Shown here in pieces: positions 7,872 to 16,024 of a stretch of DNA of 64,000 bases. Source of the DNA: Dactylosporangium sp040605635 (lineage in GTDB: Bacteria; Actinomycetota; Actinomycetes; Mycobacteriales; Micromonosporaceae); NCBI RefSeq assembly GCF_040605635.1, contig NZ_JBEXDG010000057.1, positions 9,118-73,117 on the forward strand, written 5' to 3'. The notes beneath the pieces were generated by a model, which saw only the letters and a list, made by a program, of their open reading frames with translations, did not search any database and had not been told where the DNA came from. The first letter of the stretch is position 1. Each line of letters starts with the position of its first letter. The position numbers were made by a program, and so were the translations under genes.

Positions 7872-8615
7872 GTGACGACGACATTGCAAACGCGCCAGGC
7901 CGTCGAGCTGCACGGGGTCGGCCGCCGGTACGGCACCGGCGAGCAGGCCGTGACCGCGCTCGACCGGGTCTCCGTCGGGTTCGCCCCGGCCAGCTTCACC
8001 GCCGTGATGGGGCCGTCCGGCTCCGGCAAGTCGACCCTGCTGCACTGCGCGGCCGGTCTCGACCAGGTCAGCGAGGGCCGGGTCCTCGTCGACGGGGTCG
8101 AGCTCGGGCCGCTGCGGGAGAAGGCCAGGACCCGCCTGCGGCGCGACCGGATCGGCTTCGTGTTCCAGGCGTTCAACCTGGTCGCGTCGCTGACCGCGGC
8201 GCAGAACGTGGAGCTGCCGCTGCGTCTCGCCGGCCGCCGCGCCGCCGCCGGGCAGGTCGACGCGATGCTCGCCGAGGTCGGGCTCGCCGACCGGACCGGG
8301 CACCGGCCGGGCGAGCTGTCCGGCGGGCAGCAGCAGCGGGTCGCGATCGCCCGCGCCCTGGTCACCAGGCCGGTCGTGGTGTTCGCCGACGAGCCGACCG
8401 GGGCGCTGGACGCGACCGCGTCCCGGGAGGTGCTGCGGCTGCTGCGGGCCGCCGTCGACCGGCACGCCCAGACCGTCGTCATGGTCACCCACGACCCCCT
8501 GGCCGCCGCGTACGCCGACCGGGTCCTGTTCCTCGCCGACGGCGCGATCGTCGAGGACCTGCACGAGCCGCGCGGCGCCGAGCACATCGCGACCCGGATG
8601 GCGGCGCTGTCATGA
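7872..8615 (+). CDS. ABC transporter ATP-binding protein, MacB/LolD type
   Basis: 247 residues. Walker A is GPSGSGKST, the Q-loop is FVFQAFNLV, the signature is LSGGQQQRVAIARAL, Walker B is VVFADEPTGALD and the H-loop is VMVTHDP. This is the subgroup that powers FtsX-like permeases (macrolide, peptide or lipoprotein export) and does not import. The stop overlaps the permease start (ATGA), so the two are translationally coupled. Its divergent neighbour is a two-component pair that may regulate it. Confidence 0.93.
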   Translation: MTTTLQTRQAVELHGVGRRYGTGEQAVTALDRVSVGFAPASFTAVMGPSGSGKSTLLHCAAGLDQVSEGRVLVDGVELGPLREKARTRLRRDRIGFVFQAFNLVASLTAAQNVELPLRLAGRRAAAGQVDAMLAEVGLADRTGHRPGELSGGQQQRVAIARALVTRPVVVFADEPTGALDATASREVLRLLRAAVDRHAQTVVMVTHDPLAAAYADRVLFLADGAIVEDLHEPRGAEHIATRMAALS

Positions 8616-10906
8616 CCCTCGCATCGGTGCGGCACCGGTGGGCCGCTCTGCTCGGCACGTTCGCGGCGCTGCTGCTCGGCGTCGCCGTCATCTCCGGCTG
8701 CCTCACCCTGTGGGCCGCCGCGCAGCCCCGGGTGCCGGGCGCGCTCGCGGCCACGGACGCGGTGATCGCCCCGCCGTCGTCCGAGCCCGCCGAGGGTGGT
8801 TTCCCGGTGTACCGGCCGTGGTCGCCGGACGAGGTCACCTCGATCGTCGACCGGCTCACGGCGACGCCGGGGGTGGCCGCCGCGGTGCCGTTCCGGACGT
8901 TCTACGTGCAACGCCTCGTCGACGGACAACCCGTCGGGGACGCCTCCGACTCCCTGCACAGTGGACACGCGTGGTCGTCGGCGGCGCTCGGTGGGTACAC
9001 CATCCGCGACGGAGAACCGCCGGGCGGTCGCGGTGAGGTCGCGGTGCCGGCCTCGGCGGGAGTGCCGGTCGGCGCGACGCTGCCGGTCCTGACCACCGCC
9101 GGGCCCGCGAGCTGGACCGTCACCGGGGTCTTCGACGGCGACGGTTTCTATGTCGACGAGGCCACCGCGTCGTCGCTGGCGGGTGGTGTACGGGTGATCG
9201 GCGTCCTCTTCGCGCCGGGCGCGTCCGTGCACCTGGACCCGGGTGGCACGGTCCTCGTCGGTGCCGCGCGGTCCGCGGTGGAGCCCGAGCAGGACGTCCG
9301 GACCAGGTGGCTCGGCGCGCAGCTGATCATCGCCACGGTGTTCGTCGGCGGGTTCGTCGCGGTGTTCGTGGTGTCGTCGACCTGCGCGTTCGCCGTCAGC
9401 ACGCGGCGCCGGGAGCTCGGCCTGCTGCGCGCCGTGGGCGCCACGCCCGGGCAGGTGCGGCGGCTGCTGCTCACCGAGACGCTCGTGGTCGCGCTCGCCG
9501 CCGGTGTGCCCGGCGCGCTGCTCGGTGCGCTGACCGCGCCGCTGCTGGCCGGGCGGTTCGTGGCGGTCGGCCTGGAGCCGGAAGGCTTCACCGTCGGCGT
9601 GTCCTGGTGGGCGCTGGGCGTGTCGGTGCTGGCCGGGCTGGTCGTGGCCGTCACCGGGGTGTGGCTGTCGGCGCGGCGGGCCGGCCGGGTCCCGCCGCTG
9701 GAGGCGTTGCGCTCCTCCGCCGCGGAGCCGCGGCCGATGACCCGGACGCGGTGGGCGGCCGGGGTCCTGTGCGTCCTGGCCGGCGGTGGCATCGCGCTGC
9801 TCCTGCCCGGCTCGAGCGCGCAGGACAAGCCGACGCTGGTGCTCGGCTCGGCGATGCTGCTGCTGGTCGCCGCCGCATTGCTGGCTCCTGTCGTAGTGGT
9901 CGCGCTGGTACGGCTGCTGCCCGTCGGGCGGGGGGCGACCGCCGCGCTGGTGCGGGGCTCGGCGGCGGTGTCCGCCCGGCGGCTCGCGTCCGTCGCGGCG
10001 CCGGTGCTGGCGGCGGTGGGCTTCACGGTGCTGCTGGTGGGGACGTTCCAGACGGCCGCGGAGGCGGTGGACATCGAGGACGCCGCCGCGATGCCGGCCG
10101 CTTCGGTGGCTGCCGGGGTCGCCGGGGTTCCCGGGCTTTCCGAGGCCGCGGTGCTTGCGCAGTCCGGCCGGTCCACGCTGCCGTCGGTCGCGTACCTGCC
10201 GTCCGGCTCCGTCGTGGACATTTCCGGTGTGCCCGACTTTCCGGGCTTTTCGGTTCCATCGGGGCTGGGGTTGCGCGTCGGCGCGGTGGTGCCGGTGCGG
10301 TTCGTCGACGGAGTGGTGGTGGACCTGACCGTGACGGATATATCGGACACGGTGCTCTTGCCGCGGGACCTGGTGCGCCGGCACGACCCGACCGCGTTGA
10401 CGCAGGTCGTGCACCTGTCGGGTTCGTTCGTGCCGTCGCCGGGCGCCACCTCGATGACGGCACGGGAGTACGTCTCGCGCGAGGCCGCCAGCGAGAACGA
10501 CCTGGTCGACCTGTTCCTGGCCGTGCTGCTGGGCATCTCCGTCGGTTACACGGCGCTCGCCGTGGCCAACACCGTGCTCATGGCCACCCGTGCCCGGCGC
10601 GAGGAGCTGGTGACGCTGCACCGTACCGGCGCGACCGTGGCACAGACGGCGCGCTTCGTGGTGGTCGAGTCACTGCTCGCTGTCGCCATCGGCGTGCTGC
10701 TGGGCCTGGCCGTCGCGGTGCCGGCGCTCTACGAGGCACGGGCGGGCCTGCAGGACGAGATCGGGGCGCCTGTGACGCTCGTCATGCCGTGGCTCTGGCT
10801 GGCGGGAGTGGCGGGGGTCTGCGCGCTGCTCGCGGCTTTCGCGGCCCTTCTGCCGTTTCTGCGGCGGGGGATGTTGTCGGTGGAGGCACGTACCATGGCG
10901 GGGTGA
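8612..10906 (+). CDS. FtsX-like ABC transporter permease
   Basis: 764 residues starting MTLASVRHRWAALLGTF, in which the first 35 residues form a membrane helix. A long extracytoplasmic domain (about 40-230) follows. A first FtsX module of three helices has the STRRRELGLLRAVGATPGQV motif, and after a linker there is a second module ending ATRARREELVTLHRTGAT. This two-module layout is typical of actinobacterial exporters. The ATG start overlaps the ATPase stop, and the stop overlaps the ispH GTG. The substrate is unknown. Confidence 0.92.
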   Translation: MTLASVRHRWAALLGTFAALLLGVAVISGCLTLWAAAQPRVPGALAATDAVIAPPSSEPAEGGFPVYRPWSPDEVTSIVDRLTATPGVAAAVPFRTFYVQRLVDGQPVGDASDSLHSGHAWSSAALGGYTIRDGEPPGGRGEVAVPASAGVPVGATLPVLTTAGPASWTVTGVFDGDGFYVDEATASSLAGGVRVIGVLFAPGASVHLDPGGTVLVGAARSAVEPEQDVRTRWLGAQLIIATVFVGGFVAVFVVSSTCAFAVSTRRRELGLLRAVGATPGQVRRLLLTETLVVALAAGVPGALLGALTAPLLAGRFVAVGLEPEGFTVGVSWWALGVSVLAGLVVAVTGVWLSARRAGRVPPLEALRSSAAEPRPMTRTRWAAGVLCVLAGGGIALLLPGSSAQDKPTLVLGSAMLLLVAAALLAPVVVVALVRLLPVGRGATAALVRGSAAVSARRLASVAAPVLAAVGFTVLLVGTFQTAAEAVDIEDAAAMPAASVAAGVAGVPGLSEAAVLAQSGRSTLPSVAYLPSGSVVDISGVPDFPGFSVPSGLGLRVGAVVPVRFVDGVVVDLTVTDISDTVLLPRDLVRRHDPTALTQVVHLSGSFVPSPGATSMTAREYVSREAASENDLVDLFLAVLLGISVGYTALAVANTVLMATRARREELVTLHRTGATVAQTARFVVVESLLAVAIGVLLGLAVAVPALYEARAGLQDEIGAPVTLVMPWLWLAGVAGVCALLAAFAALLPFLRRGMLSVEARTMAG

Positions 10907-11895
10907 CTGGTTCGAAGCGCGTCCTGCTCGCCAAGCCCCGCGGCTACTGCGCCGGCGTCGACCGTGCTGTTCAGACGGTCGAGGAGGCCCTGAAGCTCTA
11001 CGGCGCGCCGATCTACGTCCGCAAGGAGATCGTGCACAACAAGCACGTCGTCGGCACCCTGCAGTCCAAGGGCGCGATCTTCGTCGAGGAGAACGAGGAG
11101 GTGCCCGAGGGCGCCATCGTCGTCTTCTCCGCCCACGGCGTCGCCCCCGAGGTCCACGAGCAGGCCGCCGCCCGCTCCCTGAAGGCCATCGACGCGACCT
11201 GCCCGCTGGTCACCAAGGTCCACCAGGAGGCCCGCCGGTTCGCCGCCGACGACTACGACATCCTGCTCATCGGTCACGAGGGGCACGAAGAGGTCATCGG
11301 CACGGCCGGCGAGGCCCCCGCCCACATCCAGCTCGTCGACGGCCCCGAGGGCGTCGACAAGGTCACGGTCCGCGACCCCTCCAAGGTCGTCTGGCTCTCC
11401 CAGACCACCCTCTCGGTCGACGAGACGCTGGAGACGGTCGCCCGCCTCAAGACCAAGCTCCCCCTGCTGATGTCGCCGCCCAGCGACGACATCTGCTATG
11501 CCACGTCCAACCGGCAGGACGCAGTGAAGGCCATGGCCCCCAACTGCGACGTGGTCCTGGTCGTCGGCTCCCAGAACTCCTCCAACTCCCAGCGCCTGCG
11601 CGAGGTCGCCGTCGACGCGGGCGCCGACGCCGGCTACCTCATCGACTACGCCCACGAGATCCAGGACGCCTGGCTCACCGGCGCCACCACCGTCGGCGTC
11701 ACCTCAGGCGCCTCCGTGCCGGAGGAGCTGGTCATGGAGGTCCTCGACTTCCTGGCCGCCCGCGACTTCACCGACGTGGCGGAGATCACCACCGCTCAGG
11801 AGAAACTCGTCTTCTCCCTCCCCCAGGAGCTCAAGCGCGACATGAAGGCCGGCGCCGCCGCCCGCGCCGCCGAGGTCGCCAAGACCCTGTCGTAG
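10903..11895 (+). CDS. ispH: 4-hydroxy-3-methylbut-2-enyl diphosphate reductase (LytB/IspH)
   Basis: 330 residues with the iron-sulfur cysteines in KPRGYCAGV (Cys16), IDATCPLVTKVH and the SPPSDDICYATSNRQ region, the catalytic-type glutamate in SAHGVAPEV context, and the SQNSSNSQRL motif. It reduces HMBPP to IPP and DMAPP in the last step of the MEP pathway using a [4Fe-4S] cluster. The GTG start overlaps the permease stop (GTGA), so in this arrangement ispH translation depends at least partly on read-through from the exporter message. No internal promoter is obvious. Confidence 0.96.
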   Translation: MTGSKRVLLAKPRGYCAGVDRAVQTVEEALKLYGAPIYVRKEIVHNKHVVGTLQSKGAIFVEENEEVPEGAIVVFSAHGVAPEVHEQAAARSLKAIDATCPLVTKVHQEARRFAADDYDILLIGHEGHEEVIGTAGEAPAHIQLVDGPEGVDKVTVRDPSKVVWLSQTTLSVDETLETVARLKTKLPLLMSPPSDDICYATSNRQDAVKAMAPNCDVVLVVGSQNSSNSQRLREVAVDAGADAGYLIDYAHEIQDAWLTGATTVGVTSGASVPEELVMEVLDFLAARDFTDVAEITTAQEKLVFSLPQELKRDMKAGAAARAAEVAKTLS

Positions 11896-12198
11896 CCCCC
11901 TGCCCGCGTCGCCCGACGCGCAGCACCTCGGCCTGCCCGCGCTGCACGCGGCACCTGGCATCTGGCACGCAGCACCTCGGCCTGCCCGCGCGGCACCTGG
12001 CACGCGGCACCTCGGCCGAGCAGTGCCCTTGGCGTTCCTGACAAGGTCGCCTGACGTGCCGGTCGGTGAGGACGCAGGTCTGCGCGCCCCCGAGGCCCGG
12101 AACTCGACAACATGGTGGATCGCTGGGGTCACCGGACCAGTGATCCACCGGGTCGTCGCGCGGCCGGAAGTCGGGCGGTGGGCCAGGGAGCGCCGGGC
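11896..12198. other. Gene-free gap with repeats between convergent ispH and an unknown gene
   Basis: 303 bases. They hold a 23-bp direct repeat (CGCAGCACCTCGGCCTGCCC core) at 11919-11941 and 11968-11990 within a larger GCACCT/GGCACC-rich array to about 12016. A 36-bp hairpin follows at 12114-12149. Frames open here are Arg/Ala-rich artefacts. The hairpin may act as a bidirectional terminator. Confidence 0.7.
12114..12149. repeat. Hairpin related to the 3529/3744 family, possible bidirectional terminator
   Basis: Arms GGTGGATCGCTGG (12114-12126) and CCAGTGATCCACC (12137-12149) pair except for one position, with a 10-base loop. The GATCCACCGGGT 3' side and following GGCCGG match the hairpins at 3529-3572 and 3744-3784. 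It sits between convergent genes, but no T-run follows on either strand. Confidence 0.65.
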
Positions 12199-12561
12199 TC
12201 AGCGGGCGGTGGCTATAACGCTGACCGGGGGGTCGCCGTGGGTGTACACGGTGTCGACGACGCGCTGGAGGGCGGGGTTGGCCCGGACACGGTCGTAGGC
12301 TCTGACCTTGATGCGGTCGCGGTCGAAGTCGATGCGGCCCTTGTCGTCCGGCCGGTAGCGGACCCAGGTCTCCTCGCCGAGCATCGGTGCGGCCGTGCCG
12401 CGCAGGTGCACCTTGATGGAGGCCAGGAACGGGGCCGCGTCGTCGGGGAAGACCTGGACGCCGACGGTGTAGCGGGTCTGGTCAGGGCCGAGGTCGACGT
12501 GTGCGATCTCCCCGCGAGCGGTGACCGCGTTGGCGCCGGGCTTCCGGCCGAGTCCGAACAT
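12199..12561 (-). CDS. Conserved-looking small protein of unknown function
   Basis: 120 residues starting MFGLGRKPGANAVTARGEI. The sequence alternates beta-prone and polar residues (HVDLGPDQTRYTVGVQVF, SIKVHLRG, ETWVRYRP) and reads as a genuine globular beta-rich domain. There is no signal peptide or membrane segment. I do not recognise a family. It lies 50 bases downstream of the DUF4245 gene on the same strand and probably shares its transcript. Confidence 0.75.
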   Translation of the reverse strand: MFGLGRKPGANAVTARGEIAHVDLGPDQTRYTVGVQVFPDDAAPFLASIKVHLRGTAAPMLGEETWVRYRPDDKGRIDFDRDRIKVRAYDRVRANPALQRVVDTVYTHGDPPVSVIATAR

Positions 12562-12611
12562 GAGCCGGACGGTAATCGGCGGACCGCAGGCGCGCGATCA
12601 TGTGCCCGACA

Positions 12612-13172
12612 CTAGCGGAGCGACGACGCCAGGCGCTGGAGCTGCGCGTCGGTGGCGCGGCCGAAGATGACGACGGTGCGGCCGGTGGCGGACTGCGTGA
12701 GGGCGCGCTCGCCGGGGCGGCCGTCGTCGTGGCGCTGCCAGTCGGTGCCGTTGACGGAGACCGGAGCGCCGGGGGTGCCGCCGGTGCCGATGATCGCCGG
12801 GATCAGGGTGGCGGCGGGCTGGGCGCTCTGGACGACCTGCATCGCGCCGTCGGAGGGGGCGGTCACGCCGAGGCGCAGGACGCCGTCGGTGAAGGCGGCC
12901 GAGGCGATCCGCCAGCCCGGCGGCAGCTCCGAAGGCTTGAGCGGGGTGAACTGGCCGGCGCGCTGGACCGAGCCGTACACCTCGTCGGCGTCGACGGCCG
13001 GTGGGTCCTCGTGGCCGAGGTAGCGGTAGAAGCCCACGAGCAGGAAGACCGGCACCAGCAGGACCAGCATCGACAGTGCCATGTCCCGGGGGCGACGACC
13101 GGCGCGCTCCGGGGACGGGGAGGCGGGCGCAGGAGCGGGAGCAGCGGTTTCCACCAGTACATCGTGAACCAT
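12612..13172 (-). CDS. DUF4245 family membrane-anchored protein
   Basis: 186 residues from the ATG at 13172; longer in-frame starts lie in Arg/Gly-rich sequence that looks non-coding. An Ala/Pro-rich N-terminus is followed by one transmembrane helix (MALSMLVLLVPVFLLVGFYRYL, about 31-52). An extracytoplasmic domain contains LPPGWRIASAAF and the C-terminal GRATDAQLQRLA motif typical of DUF4245. The function is unknown. It is divergent from glpX, an arrangement I recall as common in actinobacteria, which supports the assignment. Confidence 0.85.
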   Translation of the reverse strand: MVHDVLVETAAPAPAPASPSPERAGRRPRDMALSMLVLLVPVFLLVGFYRYLGHEDPPAVDADEVYGSVQRAGQFTPLKPSELPPGWRIASAAFTDGVLRLGVTAPSDGAMQVVQSAQPAATLIPAIIGTGGTPGAPVSVNGTDWQRHDDGRPGERALTQSATGRTVVIFGRATDAQLQRLASSLR

Positions 13173-13282
13173 CGGATGGAAGATGCCACAACGGCCCGGT
13201 CCGCAGCGACGCGGGACACGCCGGCCTGCCACGATGACAGGTGGCCCGCCCGCCCACGCAACGCCGCGCGAGGAGAGCACAC

Positions 13283-14323
13283 ATGAGTCGTGAGATGGAT
13301 CGGAACCTGGCCCTCGACCTGGTACGAGTCACGGAGGCCGCGGCGATGGCCGCCGGGCGCTGGGTCGGACGGGGTGACAAGAACGGCGGCGACGGCGCGG
13401 CCGTCGACGCGATGCGCCTGCTGATCAACTCGGTGCCGATGCAGGGTGTCGTGGTGATCGGCGAGGGCGAGAAGGACAACGCGCCGATGCTGTACAACGG
13501 CGAGCGGGTCGGGGACGGCACCGGACCCGAGGTGGACGTGGCGGTCGACCCGGTCGACGGCACGACGCTGATGAGCAAGGGGATGCCCAACGCGGTCGCG
13601 GTCCTCGCCGTCGCGGAGCGGGGCGCGATGTTCGACCCGAGCGCCGTGTTCTACATGGAGAAGCTGGCCGTCGGGCCGGACTACGCGGACGTGATCAACA
13701 TCGACGCCGGCGTGGAGGAGAACCTGCGGCGGATCGCCCGGGTGAAGCGCTCCAGCGTCTCCGACGTGACGGTGTGCGTCCTGGACCGGCCCCGGCACAA
13801 GCAGCTGGTCCAGCAGGTCAGGCAGACCGGGGCCAGGATCCGGTTCATCTCCGACGGGGACATCGCCGGGGCGATCAGCGCCGCCCGCGAAGGATCCGAG
13901 ACCGACGTGCTGATGGGCGTCGGCGGCACCCCTGAGGGCATCGTCGCCGCGGTGGCCCTGAAATGCATGGGCGGCGCGATCCAGGCGAAGCTGTGGCCGC
14001 AGGACGAGGCCGAGCGGGAGAAGGCGCTCGCCGCCGGCCACGATCTCGGTCGCGTGCTGCACACCGACGACCTGGTCAGCGGCGACAACATGTTCTTCTG
14101 CGCGACCGGCGTGACCAGCGGCGACCTGCTCAAGGGCGTCCGCTACCGCCGCGGCGGGGCGGAGACGCAGTCGATCGTGATGCGGTCCCGGTCCGGCACG
14201 ATCCGGGTGGTCGACTCGTTCCACCGGCTGGAGAAGCTGCGCGCCTACTCGCTGGTCGACTTCGACGGCACCCTGCCGCCGCTGGGGATCGAGTCCGAGG
14301 GCACGTTGCCGAGCACCGACTGA
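13283..14323 (+). CDS. glpX: Class II fructose-1,6-bisphosphatase
   Basis: 346 residues from the ATG at 13283, preceded by an AGGAG ribosome-binding site. Metal- and substrate-binding motifs of the GlpX family are clear: GRGDKNGGDGAAVDAMR, VVIGEGEKDNAPMLYNGE, VAVDPVDGTTLMSKG, ISDGDIAGAI and GVGGTPEGIVAA. It hydrolyses fructose-1,6-bisphosphate in gluconeogenesis and is likely the main FBPase, as in mycobacteria. Its last 79 bases overlap the 3' end of the convergent epimerase-like gene. Confidence 0.96.
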   Translation: MSREMDRNLALDLVRVTEAAAMAAGRWVGRGDKNGGDGAAVDAMRLLINSVPMQGVVVIGEGEKDNAPMLYNGERVGDGTGPEVDVAVDPVDGTTLMSKGMPNAVAVLAVAERGAMFDPSAVFYMEKLAVGPDYADVINIDAGVEENLRRIARVKRSSVSDVTVCVLDRPRHKQLVQQVRQTGARIRFISDGDIAGAISAAREGSETDVLMGVGGTPEGIVAAVALKCMGGAIQAKLWPQDEAEREKALAAGHDLGRVLHTDDLVSGDNMFFCATGVTSGDLLKGVRYRRGGAETQSIVMRSRSGTIRVVDSFHRLEKLRAYSLVDFDGTLPPLGIESEGTLPSTD

Positions 14324-15189
14324 ACGGCCTCGTCCACCGGCGTGTGCGTCAGGCCGAACGTGGCGGTGACCCGCGAGGAGTCGAGCACGAACGGCTTGAC
14401 GTGCTGGTGGCGGACCTCGCGGAACTCCTTGGCGAACCTGTCGGTCAGCCCGGCGGCCCACACGGCGGCGGCCGGGTAGGAGCGCAGGCGCGGGGCGGGC
14501 AGGCCGTCGAGGCGGGCCACGGTCGCCAGCATCGACCGGGCGGTCATCGGGGGCGGTGAGGGCACGTGCCACGCCCGCCCCCACGCCCGCTCGTCGGTCG
14601 CGAGGGAGATCAGCGTGTCGGCGACGTCGCCGATGTACGTGTAGCTGTGCGGCACGTCCAGCGACCCGGGGAGCCACGCGGTCTTGCCGGCCCGCATCGC
14701 CGGCAGCGCCATCTCGATGATCGACAAGGTCGGGCTGATGTAGTCCGACGCGCGGGCCTCGAACGTGCGGATCCCGGCGGCCAGGGCGTCCTGCCACATC
14801 CTGACCCGGACGCGGCCCTTGTGCCCGGTGGCCGCCAGGGGCGTGTCCTCGGTCATCGGCCGGTCGACGCGGCCGTAGCCGTACAGGTTGCCGGTGATCG
14901 CGAGGACGGCGTCGCCGGCGGCGGCGGCGCGGATCAGCGCGTCGTTGATCGGCGGCCAGTCGGCCGGCCAGGCGTGGTACTGCGGGTTGACGCAGTTGTA
15001 GATGACGCTCGCGCCGGCGGTGACGGAGCGCAGGGCGACCCCGTCGGCGGCGTCGGCGGCGACGCGCTCGATGAGCGGGTGAACGGGCCCGGCGCCGGAG
15101 CGGCTGACGATCCTGACGTGTTCTCCGAACACCGCGAGCCGCTCGGCGACGATCGAGCCGACGGCGCCCGCACCGACGATGACCTGCAT
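14245..15189 (-). CDS. NAD(P)-dependent epimerase/dehydratase-like protein (short-chain Rossmann)
   Basis: 314 residues starting MQVIVGAGAVGSIVAERLAV, with a GxGxxG nucleotide-binding loop at residues 6-11. It continues with CVNPQYHAWPADWPPI, a YGYGR element that may hold the catalytic Tyr, and an HSYTYIGDVADTLI motif typical of atypical extended SDRs. A GGGGAGG-like ribosome-binding site precedes the ATG. The substrate is unknown. It is divergent from a TetR regulator, and two palindromic sites in the shared intergenic region suggest TetR repression. Its 3' end overlaps glpX. Confidence 0.88.
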   Translation of the reverse strand: MQVIVGAGAVGSIVAERLAVFGEHVRIVSRSGAGPVHPLIERVAADAADGVALRSVTAGASVIYNCVNPQYHAWPADWPPINDALIRAAAAGDAVLAITGNLYGYGRVDRPMTEDTPLAATGHKGRVRVRMWQDALAAGIRTFEARASDYISPTLSIIEMALPAMRAGKTAWLPGSLDVPHSYTYIGDVADTLISLATDERAWGRAWHVPSPPPMTARSMLATVARLDGLPAPRLRSYPAAAVWAAGLTDRFAKEFREVRHQHVKPFVLDSSRVTATFGLTHTPVDEAVQSVLGNVPSDSIPSGGRVPSKSTSE

Positions 15190-15222
15190 GACTGCCTCCC
15201 CTAACCGTGTATACGAGATCAG

Positions 15223-15240
15223 TGCTCTCTCAGTAGAGCA
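15223..15240. promoter_or_regulatory. Candidate TetR operator 1
   Basis: Perfect 6-base arms TGCTCT and AGAGCA around a 6-base spacer, within a 25-bp repeat (15220-15244) that recurs 44 bases away. It lies in the divergent epimerase/TetR region. The geometry matches TetR dimer operators. Confidence 0.7.
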
Positions 15241-15266
15241 TGCGTCGCACGCCAAATCAAGAGCAG

Positions 15267-15284
15267 TGCTCTCGTCAGCGAGCA
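15267..15284. promoter_or_regulatory. Candidate TetR operator 2
   Basis: An 18-bp palindrome of the same outline (TGCTC, 8 bases, GAGCA) within the second 25-bp repeat copy (15264-15288). It ends three bases before the first possible TetR start codon at 15292, so binding there would directly block tetR expression. Confidence 0.7.
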
Positions 15285-15291
15285 TGCGACT

Positions 15292-15996
15292 ATGTACTGC
15301 ATGAAGGCGACCAGCATCAGGGCACGCGTCCGTGCGGAGATGACCGACGAGATCAAGGTGATCGCCCGGCGGCACCTGGCCACCGACGGGGCCAACCTGT
15401 CCCTGCGCGCGGTGGCCCGCGACCTCGGCGTCGTGTCGTCGGCGATCTACCGGTACTTCGCCAGTCGCGACGACCTGCTGACGGCGCTGATCCTCGACGC
15501 GTACAACTCGCTCGGCCAGACGGTGGAGGACCGGGAGCGCGCCGTGGAGCGCGACGACCTCACCGGCCGGTGGATGGCCGTCTGCGACGCGGTGCGGGGC
15601 TGGGCGCTGGAGCGCCCGCACGAGTACGCGCTGATCTACGGCAGCCCGGTCCCCGGCTACCAGGCGCCGCCGGACACGATCGCCGCCGCGACCAGGGCGG
15701 TCACCGTCCTGGGCACGATCATCCAGGACGCCGCGGTGACCGGAAGGGTCCAGACGCGCACAGGACCGCCGGCGGCCGAACTGCCGGACGAGGTCGCCGA
15801 GGACGTGCGGCGGGCCGGCTCGGTGATCGCGCCGGACGTGCCCGACGCCGTCACCGCCCGGGCGCTGTCGGCCTGGGTGACGCTGTTCGGGCTGGTGAGC
15901 TTCGAGCTGTTCGGGCAGCTCAACAACGTCGTCCAGCACCGCGACGAGTTCTTCGGGCACCAGATGCTGGCCCAGGCGAGGTTCGTCGGCATCTGA
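15292..15996 (+). CDS. TetR/AcrR-family transcriptional regulator
   Basis: 234 residues from ATG 15292; a second ATG nine bases on (MKATSIRARVRAEM) is an equally good start. The N-terminal helix-turn-helix (about 20-65) contains LSLRAVARDLGVVSSAIYRYFASRDDLL, a textbook TetR recognition segment. The C-terminal ligand domain resembles the TetR_C WHG-like group (WAVCD... WALERPHEYALIYGSPVPGY). It likely represses itself and the divergent epimerase-like gene through the two palindromes between them. Confidence 0.92.
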   Translation: MYCMKATSIRARVRAEMTDEIKVIARRHLATDGANLSLRAVARDLGVVSSAIYRYFASRDDLLTALILDAYNSLGQTVEDRERAVERDDLTGRWMAVCDAVRGWALERPHEYALIYGSPVPGYQAPPDTIAAATRAVTVLGTIIQDAAVTGRVQTRTGPPAAELPDEVAEDVRRAGSVIAPDVPDAVTARALSAWVTLFGLVSFELFGQLNNVVQHRDEFFGHQMLAQARFVGI

Positions 15997-16024
15997 CGCC
16001 GCCGCCCTGCTCGCGGGATGAAGG

